A stretch of DNA of 11,114 nucleotides, taken from the NCBI GenBank assembly GCA_043718245.1, contig JAYSWB010000050.1, forward strand, positions 1 through 11,114. Direction: 5' to 3'. Source of the DNA: JBAXAB01 sp043718245 (GTDB taxonomy: Bacteria; Patescibacteriota; Minisyncoccia; Phycocordibacterales; CAIZLB01). Below, piece after piece: positions 1 through 5,070 of the stretch. How positions within the stretch are numbered: position 1 is the stretch's first letter; every line of letters begins with the position of its first letter. The notes below the pieces were generated by a model. The model ran no database searches. It was not told the origin of the DNA and saw only the letters and a list, made by a program, of their open reading frames with translations. The position numbers and the translations under genes are program-made.

Positions 1-93
1 CTCGAATACTACAACAGCAAACGACTACATCTCGGTATCAAACTGAAAACCCCAATGCAATTACTAGCAAAGTGCGTCCAAGGTGTTGACTAG
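1..93 (+). CDS. C-terminal end of an IS3/IS481-type transposase (5' part outside window)
   Basis: Frame 1 is open from the window edge to a TAG at 91-93 and gives 30 residues. They include YYNSKRLHLGIKLKTP, which matches the end of the rve integrase-core (DDE) domain of IS3/IS481-family transposases, where a YN-x-x-RPH-x-G-x-x-x-TP pattern follows the last catalytic glutamate. The canonical RPH is RLH here. The catalytic residues lie outside the window, so intactness cannot be judged. This is the only trace of an insertion sequence seen; its right end should lie shortly downstream (see the repeated motif at 130-140 and 210-220). Confidence 0.75.
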   Translation, partial: LEYYNSKRLHLGIKLKTPMQLLAKCVQGVD

Positions 94-129
94 AATACGC
101 TCTAATGAAGTCGGCATATACAGTGAGAT

Positions 130-220
130 TGTTCTGACAATACCTTAAATTTTGTAAAAGGGAGTCGCATATTATTGTGCTTCGATGAGTACCTACTAGA
201 TTCTAGAGGTGTTCTGACAA
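130..220 (+). repeat. Two direct copies of an 11-base motif, probable IS right-end sequence
   Basis: TGTTCTGACAA occurs at 130-140 and again at 210-220, exactly 80 bases apart. Both copies lie just downstream of the transposase stop. If the element begins with TGTCAGAAC, its right end would read GTTCTGACA, as seen here, and would end in CA as IS3/IS481 ends do. The left end is outside the window, so the pairing is inferred. Which copy is the true end is open; two copies could mean an internal subterminal transposase site. Confidence 0.4.
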
Positions 221-278
221 GTACATTTTGCACAAACCAAAAAATACAAATAGGAGGTCAGGCGGTCTCTAAAAGAAG

Positions 279-304
279 CATCACTGATAGGTGGTGTTTT
301 TTTT
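279..304 (+). terminator. Rho-independent terminator-like hairpin
   Basis: CATCAC (279-284) pairs with GTGGTG (291-296), with one T-G wobble, across a six-base loop. It is followed directly by eight T residues (297-304). It lies downstream of the transposase on the same strand and could end that transcript. Confidence 0.6.
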
Positions 305-537
305 GTGAACTCATTGTACCTGGAATGGAACACTATACAAAGTGAGGTTATACGCTGGCACGAAGCATTTCCTATACTCGATGCAGTCTTCCAAAGATCT
401 GGAGTAAGTGTGTAAAACCTATCATTTCAGCCTTATTTTAACAATACTGCGATTAAAAATTGTTTTATATCTATACCTTTCAGGTACTAGAACTATGTAT
501 GCTTCATATCCGGGCGCGATATAAAAAATTAACCGCC

Positions 538-600
538 CCAGCATCACTCGATCTCTCGATGTGCTGGAAGCGGTCATTGATTTTGTTTGCTTCCGCAAAC
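538..600 (-). terminator. Two stem-loops downstream of the asparaginase gene, possible weak terminator
   Basis: Immediately after the asparaginase stop (minus strand) there is a perfect 6-bp stem GTTTGC/GCAAAC at 585-600 with a 4-base loop. Next comes CCAGCA/TGCTGG at 538-567, with an inner TCGA/TCGA pairing. On the minus strand the second hairpin is followed by GGCGGTTAA and then TTTTTT. The T-run starts about ten bases after the stem, so this is a poor fit to a classical intrinsic terminator. Confidence 0.3.
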
Positions 601-605
601 TGACG

Positions 606-1673
606 TTACAACTCTGTCACTTCACCCGCCATAGGCGTAAGCATGAACTTCCTGACGGCGTCAGGTGTTCGGTGCCCAAGCCCGATAAGGTAAAGCAACT
701 TCACATAAGCTGCCTCGTGAACCATGTCGCCAGTCGGGATTGCTCCCGCTTCGAGCGCCACTTGTCCCGCTTCGTAAATAGCGGTTGAGCGAACCATGCC
801 GTTCGGAAACTTTAGCGACACCAGAACGGGAATACCGTTTTCGAGCGCCACCTTGATCACCGGCCGCATGTCATAGCGGGGATTGATGTAGGGAATGTTC
901 CCTGCACCCATGGTTTTAAGGATGAGACCTTTGCAGCTTCCGCCACGCAGACCATCGATCCAGAACTCGGGCGGTGTCCCAGCGTAGAGGTCGGTGACGA
1001 CGACTCCTTCGCCAAACTGGGGATGGAAATCCGGAGCGAGCACTTCCTTTTTCTGGATGGCCAGAGGATGGAAGACTGGCATGCTCCAGTGTTGCTCGTC
1101 TTCGGTGTCCCAAGTGGGCGCCGCGTTGATGGAAGCCAGCAGAGGAAAGGTTCCCGACGTGAAAGCGTCGAAGGCGACCTCGCTTTGCTTCCACATCCGG
1201 TTGCCACGGAATACCTTGTTGTCAAAGTAGACCATGACTTCGGCGACGTTCTCGGCGATAGCTTTGAGAGCCACCTTGAACGCACCGACCAGATTGTTTC
1301 TGGCGTCTGTCTGTCTGCTTACCACCGGAAGTTGTGATCCGGTGAAGACGATAGGAAGGTTAAGGTTGTTTGCGAACACAAACGACATTGCTGCCGCCGA
1401 CTCCGCCATGGTGTCGGTGCCGTGAGTAATCACGATGGCATCATAGTTCGCTTTATGTTTGTGAACGAACATCGCCAGTTTTGTCCAGACCGTAGGATCG
1501 GCCTGGCTACTGTCGATGTTCCCGAATTGCAAAACTTCAAAATCCACCATCCCTCTTAACTCTGGGATGTGGTCAAGGAAGTCTTGTGCGTTTTGGGCTG
1601 GCCGAAGCGAGCCACTTTGTCCTGATGGAACGGAGTTAATTGTCCCGCCACATGCGATGAGCGCGAGTTTCAT
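606..1673 (-). CDS. ansA: L-asparaginase (type I/II family)
   Basis: This 355-residue protein should hydrolyse L-asparagine to aspartate and ammonia. The N-terminus MKLALIACGGTI carries the family GGTI motif with the nucleophile threonine at T11. The second signature, THGTDTM (83-89), supplies T86 and D87. GNIDSSQ (51-57) fits the substrate-binding serine region, and FTGSQLP (110-116) is typical of the family. K162 may be the catalytic lysine, judged by position only. The length is normal for bacterial asparaginases. There is no signal peptide, so it is probably cytoplasmic, which favours the AnsA-like type. The start puts GGTI at the usual distance from the N-terminus; no Shine-Dalgarno site is visible. 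Hand-counted lines inside the gene are about 53-57% GC, well above parts of the neighbouring ATPase gene, so it may have been acquired separately. It appears to be a single-gene unit. Confidence 0.93.
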   Translation of the reverse strand: MKLALIACGGTINSVPSGQSGSLRPAQNAQDFLDHIPELRGMVDFEVLQFGNIDSSQADPTVWTKLAMFVHKHKANYDAIVITHGTDTMAESAAAMSFVFANNLNLPIVFTGSQLPVVSRQTDARNNLVGAFKVALKAIAENVAEVMVYFDNKVFRGNRMWKQSEVAFDAFTSGTFPLLASINAAPTWDTEDEQHWSMPVFHPLAIQKKEVLAPDFHPQFGEGVVVTDLYAGTPPEFWIDGLRGGSCKGLILKTMGAGNIPYINPRYDMRPVIKVALENGIPVLVSLKFPNGMVRSTAIYEAGQVALEAGAIPTGDMVHEAAYVKLLYLIGLGHRTPDAVRKFMLTPMAGEVTEL

Positions 1674-1702
1674 AGTCGAGTTGGTGTGAGAGTTGTATCA
1701 AA

Positions 1703-1730
1703 GAGCTATCCTTCCCAAGAAGGTTAGCTC
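1703..1730 (-). promoter_or_regulatory. Strong hairpin upstream of the asparaginase gene
   Basis: GAGCTATCCTT (1703-1713) pairs with AAGGTTAGCTC (1720-1730) as an 11-position stem with one T-T mismatch and a 6-base loop. It lies 30 bases upstream of the asparaginase ATG. Neither strand has a clear T-run after it (only TTT on the minus strand), so it is more likely an operator or leader hairpin than a terminator. The regulator is unknown. Confidence 0.35.
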
Positions 1731-1770
1731 GTGAGAGGTCTTGATGGGTTGGTTGGACTGAACAGTACGT

Positions 1771-1801
1771 AAAAAAGTAGGTTTTGTCAAACCATTTTTT
1801 T
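1771..1801 (-). terminator. Bidirectional terminator between the ATPase/TOPRIM gene and the asparaginase gene
   Basis: GGTTT (1780-1784) and AAACC (1789-1793) form a short stem. On the minus strand it is followed by TAC and six T residues (1776-1771). On the plus strand it is followed by A and seven T residues (1795-1801). It sits 14 bases past the stop at 1816 and is best placed to end the minus-strand ATPase/TOPRIM transcript. Confidence 0.5.
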
Positions 1802-1815
1802 GTCTTTCCGCATTC

Positions 1816-2274
1816 TTAAATAGAACATTTAATTTCAGCAATAAACTTTCCTAGATCAGTCTCTTTAAGTTCATCAAAATCCATTTGTCGTGCAATTTTC
1901 CAATTTTCATTTTTTGACCAATTTGCAGAAGAGTCTGGCAGATCGTATGGTAAGAGCTCCTTTTTATTTCCATCACTAAAAGCTGCATCAATAGCTCTGG
2001 CGGTAAAGTAGTTCTCCGTCGCCCTTCTTTCGGATACCCCGCAGTCAATTTTTAGCTTTTTACATACTTTAACAAAATCACTTCGATCTTTTTTTAATAC
2101 AGCATCTTTACTATCCTTCTCGCTATCAATCCATGCGTAGATCTTTTTGACGTCAACACGAGTAGTAATTTCTGAAATCTCTTGTTCTCTTTTTCCATTT
2201 ATCATATCGTTACCGCCTAAACTCATGATAAGAACTTTGTTGTCCTTACCAAACTTACGCAAAATCTCTTGCAT
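1816..2274 (-). pseudogene. TOPRIM (OLD-nuclease-like) C-terminal half, cut off from the ATPase half by an in-frame TAA
   Basis: From the first ATG at 2274 this reads 152 residues, but the frame is open back to 2325 and is the same frame as the upstream ATPase gene. The 17 codons between (IGADCILFVEGITEVRT) carry the TOPRIM glutamate motif FVEG, so a product starting at 2274 would lack that catalytic glutamate. Other TOPRIM-like features are GGND (20-23), the acidic IDSEKDS (49-55), and SERRATENYF (81-90), similar to the R-x-x-ENY motif of OLD/DUF4435-type TOPRIM nucleases. Joined to the upstream half, the protein would be 545 codons, a normal length for ATPase-TOPRIM defence proteins. I infer one gene broken by a single nonsense change, or an unusual split or readthrough arrangement. 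A free-standing gene is less likely because no ATG, GTG or TTG precedes the FVEG motif after the stop. Confidence 0.65.
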
Positions 2275-2325
2275 AGTTCTTACTTCCGTAATGCCTTCAA
2301 CAAACAGAATGCAATCTGCACCAAT

Positions 2326-2328
2326 TTA
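2326..2328 (-). other. In-frame TAA separating the ATPase and TOPRIM domains
   Basis: The plus strand reads TTA at 2326-2328. Upstream codons end ELSFSAYK and downstream codons continue IGADCILFVEG in the same frame, where intact OLD-like proteins run continuously from the ATPase domain to the TOPRIM domain. One base change (for example from CAA, GAA or AAA) would create this stop. No frameshift is needed. Confidence 0.7.
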
Positions 2329-3453
2329 CTTATAAGCAGAAAAGGAAAGCTCTCCGAGCAAGGTGGCGTAATCAGGAGTATTTGTAAATGGCCTTATCTT
2401 TGACTCCTTTCCGTCGTTTATTACACTAAAAACTTTTTCTGCTGATCTTGCGAGTCCTAATGAGTGCGTAGCAAATACCACACCAACAGAGGCGTACGAA
2501 CCAAGGCTTGTTAGAAACTTTAGTTGTAATGCAGGATGTAGGTTAAGCTCGGGTTCATCAATAAAGATATAAGTAGGTTTTCTTATCGCTGCTGTAGCGA
2601 AAGTGAGAATAAATTGAGAGAGTCCAGAACCAACCTCGTGCATAGAGTATGGTTTACCTTCTATGATAAGTTGTAGATTTTTCTTGTCCGTTGATGCACT
2701 TATTTCTAGGTTTTTATATCCAAAGAGATTACTTATATCACTTGTTATTCTAACAATTTGCTCCTTTTCAAACTTGTACGTACCATTTTTCCATTCGTCC
2801 CATTGCTTAATGAAAGCAGTGCCAGTTGCTATATCGTAATGATTTGCATTTTCGCCAATGTTAATTATGTTTCTGAATGATGGTATGTAAATCGACTGTG
2901 ATAGATCCTTAAAAAAATTAGCCATAAAATCAACACTGACGAACCCACTTTCACCGCCCCCTGGGATTGATTTTCTCCAGGCAAACTCAAGTCCTCTACC
3001 ATCTTGTCGAGTATTGTTTATAACATCGACTTTATCTCCATTTATTTTAAAATCTGATCCACCAGTAACTTGAATGGTTGTAGATCTCTGTACTTGAGTG
3101 ATACGAAAACCAAATTGTATCTCTTCATTTTCTTGATTTTTTATTAGAAAATCTATCTCTACGGGTTTGTTGTTATAGTGATTAAAAATCTCCGCACCGT
3201 CCTGTATCCCGAGAGTCGAGATGTTTATATTCTGGGATCGATCAAGAATGGTAAAACTATGCGGGTTAGTCATGTGTTGCCACAAATTGCGTAGCTCGTA
3301 AAAGAGTTTCAGCGTGGCAGATTTACCCGAGTTATTAAGACCGATAAGACCTGTAAAACCAGGCCCTATCTCTATTTCCTGGGGCTCATGTCCAAAGCAT
3401 CTGTAGTTTTTTATCCTTATTTTAGCGTTCATCATTAAACAACAATTTAGCAT
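2326..3453 (-). CDS. AAA/ABC-type ATPase half of an OLD-like ATPase-TOPRIM protein
   Basis: 375 residues. The N-terminus (IRIKNYRCFG) is the usual first strand of SMC/RecF/OLD-like ATPases. Walker A is GLNNSGKS (38-45). An ABC signature-like VGSGLSQ lies at 274-280, Walker B is IFIDEPE (296-302) followed by LHP, and the H-loop is ATHS (328-331). All parts of an ABC-type ATPase are present, so this half looks functional. The known role of such proteins is ATP-controlled nuclease activity in phage defence (OLD, Gabija GajA-like, PARIS AriA-like); which family cannot be settled by eye. The stop at 2326 removes the TOPRIM nuclease domain that follows in frame. The start may instead be one of the two ATGs at 3435/3432 (MMNAKIRIKNY), which is closer to family N-termini; neither has a clear Shine-Dalgarno site. 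It is divergent from the HTH gene at 3506, with 52 bases between them. Confidence 0.8.
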   Translation of the reverse strand: MLNCCLMMNAKIRIKNYRCFGHEPQEIEIGPGFTGLIGLNNSGKSATLKLFYELRNLWQHMTNPHSFTILDRSQNINISTLGIQDGAEIFNHYNNKPVEIDFLIKNQENEEIQFGFRITQVQRSTTIQVTGGSDFKINGDKVDVINNTRQDGRGLEFAWRKSIPGGGESGFVSVDFMANFFKDLSQSIYIPSFRNIINIGENANHYDIATGTAFIKQWDEWKNGTYKFEKEQIVRITSDISNLFGYKNLEISASTDKKNLQLIIEGKPYSMHEVGSGLSQFILTFATAAIRKPTYIFIDEPELNLHPALQLKFLTSLGSYASVGVVFATHSLGLARSAEKVFSVINDGKESKIRPFTNTPDYATLLGELSFSAYK

Positions 3454-3505
3454 TTTTTATAGAATATGTCCCGGATTTTATAAGTCGATTTGATAGACTT
3501 GGAAG

Positions 3506-3931
3506 ATGCTTAAAGGTAAGTCAAAAGCCACGCCCAAAACCATTAAGATCATCCTAGATGCCATCCGCTCTGGCGCCAGCCAACGGGACGCCTCCGCTCT
3601 GGCTGGAATAAGCGAGGACACTCTTTCCATTTGGAAACGAGACTCGGATTTTTCAGAACAAATGAGACAAAAAGAGATCGAGTACAAGATGGAACATATC
3701 AAGATAATCAAAGAAGCTAGTAAAAAGACATGGCAAGCGGCCGCCTGGTGGCTTGAGAGGCGTTATCCGAGCGAATACACCAACAGGGTGCGTGTAGAGA
3801 CCCCAGAGCCAATGAGGACTGGATACGAGAGCTATTCAGATGAAGAAATGGATGCTCTCTTGGAGAAGCTCCGTGCAAAGAATGGCCTAGTTAAGATCGT
3901 AGATTTTGGAAAACAAGACAAAACCCGATAA
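3506..3931 (+). CDS. HTH protein resembling phage terminase small subunits
   Basis: 141 residues. Residues 11-50 form a helix-turn-helix of the Helix-turn-helix_23/homeodomain-like type (IILDAIRSGASQRDASALAG, then SEDTLSIWKRDS). A charged helix follows, and then WQAAAWWLERRYPSEY (76-91), a motif familiar from small proteins annotated as terminase small subunit-like in phages and mobile elements. Terminase small subunits recognise packaging DNA, but no large terminase, portal or capsid gene is in the window, so here it may be a stray phage gene or a DNA-binding regulator of the element. A stop at 3491 in this frame limits the start to 3506. GGAAG abuts the ATG, too close for a standard ribosome binding site. 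The 3' end overlaps the convergent gene at 3891 by 41 bases. Confidence 0.65.
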   Translation: MLKGKSKATPKTIKIILDAIRSGASQRDASALAGISEDTLSIWKRDSDFSEQMRQKEIEYKMEHIKIIKEASKKTWQAAAWWLERRYPSEYTNRVRVETPEPMRTGYESYSDEEMDALLEKLRAKNGLVKIVDFGKQDKTR

Positions 3932-4121
3932 TCCCAAGTATCAATATGATTACAGCCAGATACTCTTTCTCCCTAGTCTTTATGTAAACCCTAATAAGGT
4001 AATAGAGGGACAAAATAACGAAAAGCCCCACCAAGATCTGAAAACAAAGGACTATAAAGGCCAAGATATAGACTGTTGCAGTCATGGTAGTAGATCTTTT
4101 AGTATCATCCTCAACTTCCAT
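3891..4121 (-). CDS. Small hydrophobic membrane protein, unknown function
   Basis: 76 residues with two likely membrane segments, about 16-45 (long and very hydrophobic, ending YYLIRVYIKTREKEY) and about 54-71. The charged KTREKEY stretch would form the turn. No family is recognised. The start is uncertain: ATG at 4121 gives a 12-residue charged lead, while ATG at 4085 begins MTATVYILAF right at the first membrane segment. It lies 81 bases downstream of the DUF805 gene on the same strand and may be cotranscribed with it. Its 3' end overlaps the convergent HTH gene antisense. I prefer it to the opposite-strand reading of 3906-4217 because that reading has a low-complexity, shadow-like composition. 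Confidence 0.5.
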   Translation of the reverse strand: MEVEDDTKRSTTMTATVYILAFIVLCFQILVGLFVILSLYYLIRVYIKTREKEYLAVIILILGIIGFCLVFQNLRS

Positions 4122-4202
4122 CTTAATCTATCAACCCATGATCTCGGGTTCCAGGTCAAAACAGACTTCTCATCTTTGAAGTCAAGAATAGCCTTTAGGT
4201 TT

Positions 4203-4538
4203 TTATTCTTGTCGTAAATGTGCATCTTTGCTGCTTAAAAAAATAAGGAAAATACTATGGGCAGCAAAGAATAAAGGTATGACAAAGTAGTAAAAGAGCT
4301 CTTTGGTATTTCTTCCAGCGTCTCGCATCCTCTTTGAGTTTATCCAGGCAAGAGTACCTAGAGAGGCAACAAGTAAAGTGCCAAAAATGGGTAACCACGT
4401 ATCATTGCTGATGTGATCGACAAGTGAAAAGACGATGCTGAAAATAACTACTTCAAGTACAAGAAACGTACCAAGAACAATTATATAATCTAACCTTCCA
4501 ATTTTATCTTTCCTTAAAATGCCTATTATCTTTTTCAT
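4203..4538 (-). CDS. DUF805 family membrane protein
   Basis: 111 residues. It starts with a short basic cytoplasmic part containing GRLDY (14-18), the counterpart of the GR-x-x-R-x-x-YW motif near the start of DUF805 proteins. Three membrane segments follow at about 19-40, 48-66 and 82-102. The loop motif NSKRMRDAGRN (67-77) matches the family hallmark RLHD-x-G-x-S/N between the second and third segments. DUF805 proteins are small inner-membrane proteins of unknown function, often near phage or element genes. The ATG at 4538 is preceded by a compact structured RNA (4551-4687) ending 12 bases before it. The only Shine-Dalgarno-like AGGAG (4561-4557) lies inside that structure and 18 bases from the start. 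This suggests control by the leader RNA (inference). Confidence 0.75.
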   Translation of the reverse strand: MKKIIGILRKDKIGRLDYIIVLGTFLVLEVVIFSIVFSLVDHISNDTWLPIFGTLLVASLGTLAWINSKRMRDAGRNTKELFYYFVIPLFFAAHSIFLIFLSSKDAHLRQE

Positions 4539-4550
4539 AATTTGGCAACC

Positions 4551-4687
4551 AAAAAGCTCCTAGCCAGTATGATGATCTTGCGATCACCCATATCCGTTTC
4601 CAGATATGACCCCGTAAAAGGCAAACTCTGACTAGGAGTTCTTTATCTTTTACGGGGATTTTCACCATGCCACCGATTGCTCGATGG
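4551..4687 (-). ncRNA. Candidate structured leader RNA: pseudoknot with GNRA-capped hairpins
   Basis: All helices were read on the minus strand, 5' to 3'. Hairpin E: CCATCGA-GCAA-TCGGTGG (4687-4670), 7 bp with a GCAA tetraloop. Helix A: CCCCGTAAAAG (4657-4647) with CTTTTACGGGG (4620-4610), 11 perfect pairs. Helix B: CTCCTAGTCAG (4638-4628) with CTGGCTAGGAG (4567-4557), 11 pairs with one wobble. The order A-B-A'-B' makes a pseudoknot. Between A' and B' lie hairpin C, CATATCTG-GAAA-CGGATATG (4608-4589), and hairpin D, GGTGATC-GCAA-GATCATC (4588-4571), packed without gaps. CTTTTTGG (4556-4549) follows B'. Three GNRA loops appear only in the minus-strand reading, which fixes the direction. It lies in the DUF805 gene leader. 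B' contains AGGAG, and the 5' arm of B can instead form AACTC/GAGTT locally, so a switch between folds is possible. Whether it terminates transcription, controls translation or acts in trans is unknown. Confidence 0.7.
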
Positions 4688-4754
4688 TTTAGGCTACTGT
4701 GGACTTATTCAGTTGTATTAACATCTTATCTTAATTTCTTAATAAGAGAAAGAG

Positions 4755-4768
4755 ATAGGTCAACCTAT
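4755..4768. promoter_or_regulatory. Perfect palindrome in the divergent control region
   Basis: ATAGGT-CA-ACCTAT is a 14-base inverted repeat with 6-base arms, between the minus-strand structured RNA and the plus-strand recombinase operon. Its form suits a dimeric regulator operator. A GTTGAC half of it recurs 24 bases away on the minus strand inside TTGACA (4788-4783), which could be a -35 box for the leader RNA, though no good -10 follows. Confidence 0.35.
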
Positions 4769-4771
4769 TTT

Positions 4772-4823
4772 TTGGCAAGTAGTGTCAACAGATGCTAAAA
4801 ATACCCATTAAAATAAGGGTATT
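4772..4823 (+). promoter_or_regulatory. Possible promoter and operator of the recombinase operon
   Basis: TTGGCA (4772-4777) and TAAAAA (4796-4801) are 18 bases apart and could form a weak sigma-70-type promoter. Directly after lies an inverted repeat AATACCC (4800-4806) / GGGTATT (4817-4823) with a 10-base A/T spacer, at the typical place for a repressor site over the transcription start. The gene at 4873 starts 50 bases later. Confidence 0.35.
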
Positions 4824-4872
4824 CTGGCGTATTTGTCTCGGAGAATTAAAGTCATTTTGGCATGCTTACTAA

Positions 4873-5070
4873 ATGGCGGAGTCCCAGATCACTCTTGAAG
4901 AGTTTAAAAAGATAATAGGTAAAAAGGCGGAATTACTACCCGCCGATAAGTTGGATTTTCTCTACAGAGTCCACACCTCTTTTGCCGATGCTTTTTATAA
5001 GTCATGGATCAAAGATCGAAAACCGAAGACTGTTTTAATACCTAAAAAAGAAGTAAACTATGTTCAATGA
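4873..5070 (+). CDS. Small protein coupled to the serine recombinase, unknown function
   Basis: 65 residues (MAESQITLEEFKKIIGK at the start), mostly predicted helical, charged, without membrane segments or cysteines. A stop codon (4870-4872) directly before the ATG fixes the start. It ends in an ATGA overlap with the recombinase start at 5067, so the two are very likely translationally coupled. I do not recognise the family. The position suggests an accessory factor of the recombinase (directionality factor or regulator), but that is only positional inference. Confidence 0.65.
   Translation: MAESQITLEEFKKIIGKKAELLPADKLDFLYRVHTSFADAFYKSWIKDRKPKTVLIPKKEVNYVQ

Larger units (their letters stand above)
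94..605. other. Gene-free region between the transposase remnant and the asparaginase gene
   Basis: I see no convincing gene in these 512 bases. They hold two copies of an 11-base motif (130-140, 210-220), a terminator-like hairpin (279-304), a weak hairpin AACAAT/ATTGTT (440-464), and two stem-loops next to the asparaginase stop (538-567, 585-600). A frame of about 55 codons runs through roughly 252-413, but it crosses the terminator hairpin, has no ATG start and resembles nothing I know. Confidence 0.5.

Noticed and set aside
252..413. A frame of about 55 codons on the plus strand after the IS
   Set aside because: It has no ATG, passes through a terminator hairpin with eight T residues, and resembles no known protein.
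994..1337. Plus-strand frames of 78-104 codons inside the asparaginase gene
   Set aside because: They are antisense shadows of a high-GC gene whose minus-strand product carries all the catalytic motifs.
3478..3711. A 77-codon minus-strand frame overlapping the HTH gene
   Set aside because: It is antisense to the HTH-coding region, which has clear protein features; the minus-strand product has none.
3906..4217. A 103-codon plus-strand frame opposite the small membrane protein gene
   Set aside because: Its composition looks like the shadow of the minus-strand hydrophobic gene, with no domain or start signal; the minus-strand reading has coherent membrane segments and a DUF805 neighbour.
4667..4798. 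A 43-codon reading frame on the plus strand starting at an ATG after GGGG
   Set aside because: It starts inside the structured RNA on the opposite strand, has no recognisable features, and its GGGG is the arm of helix A; the RNA structure explains this sequence better.
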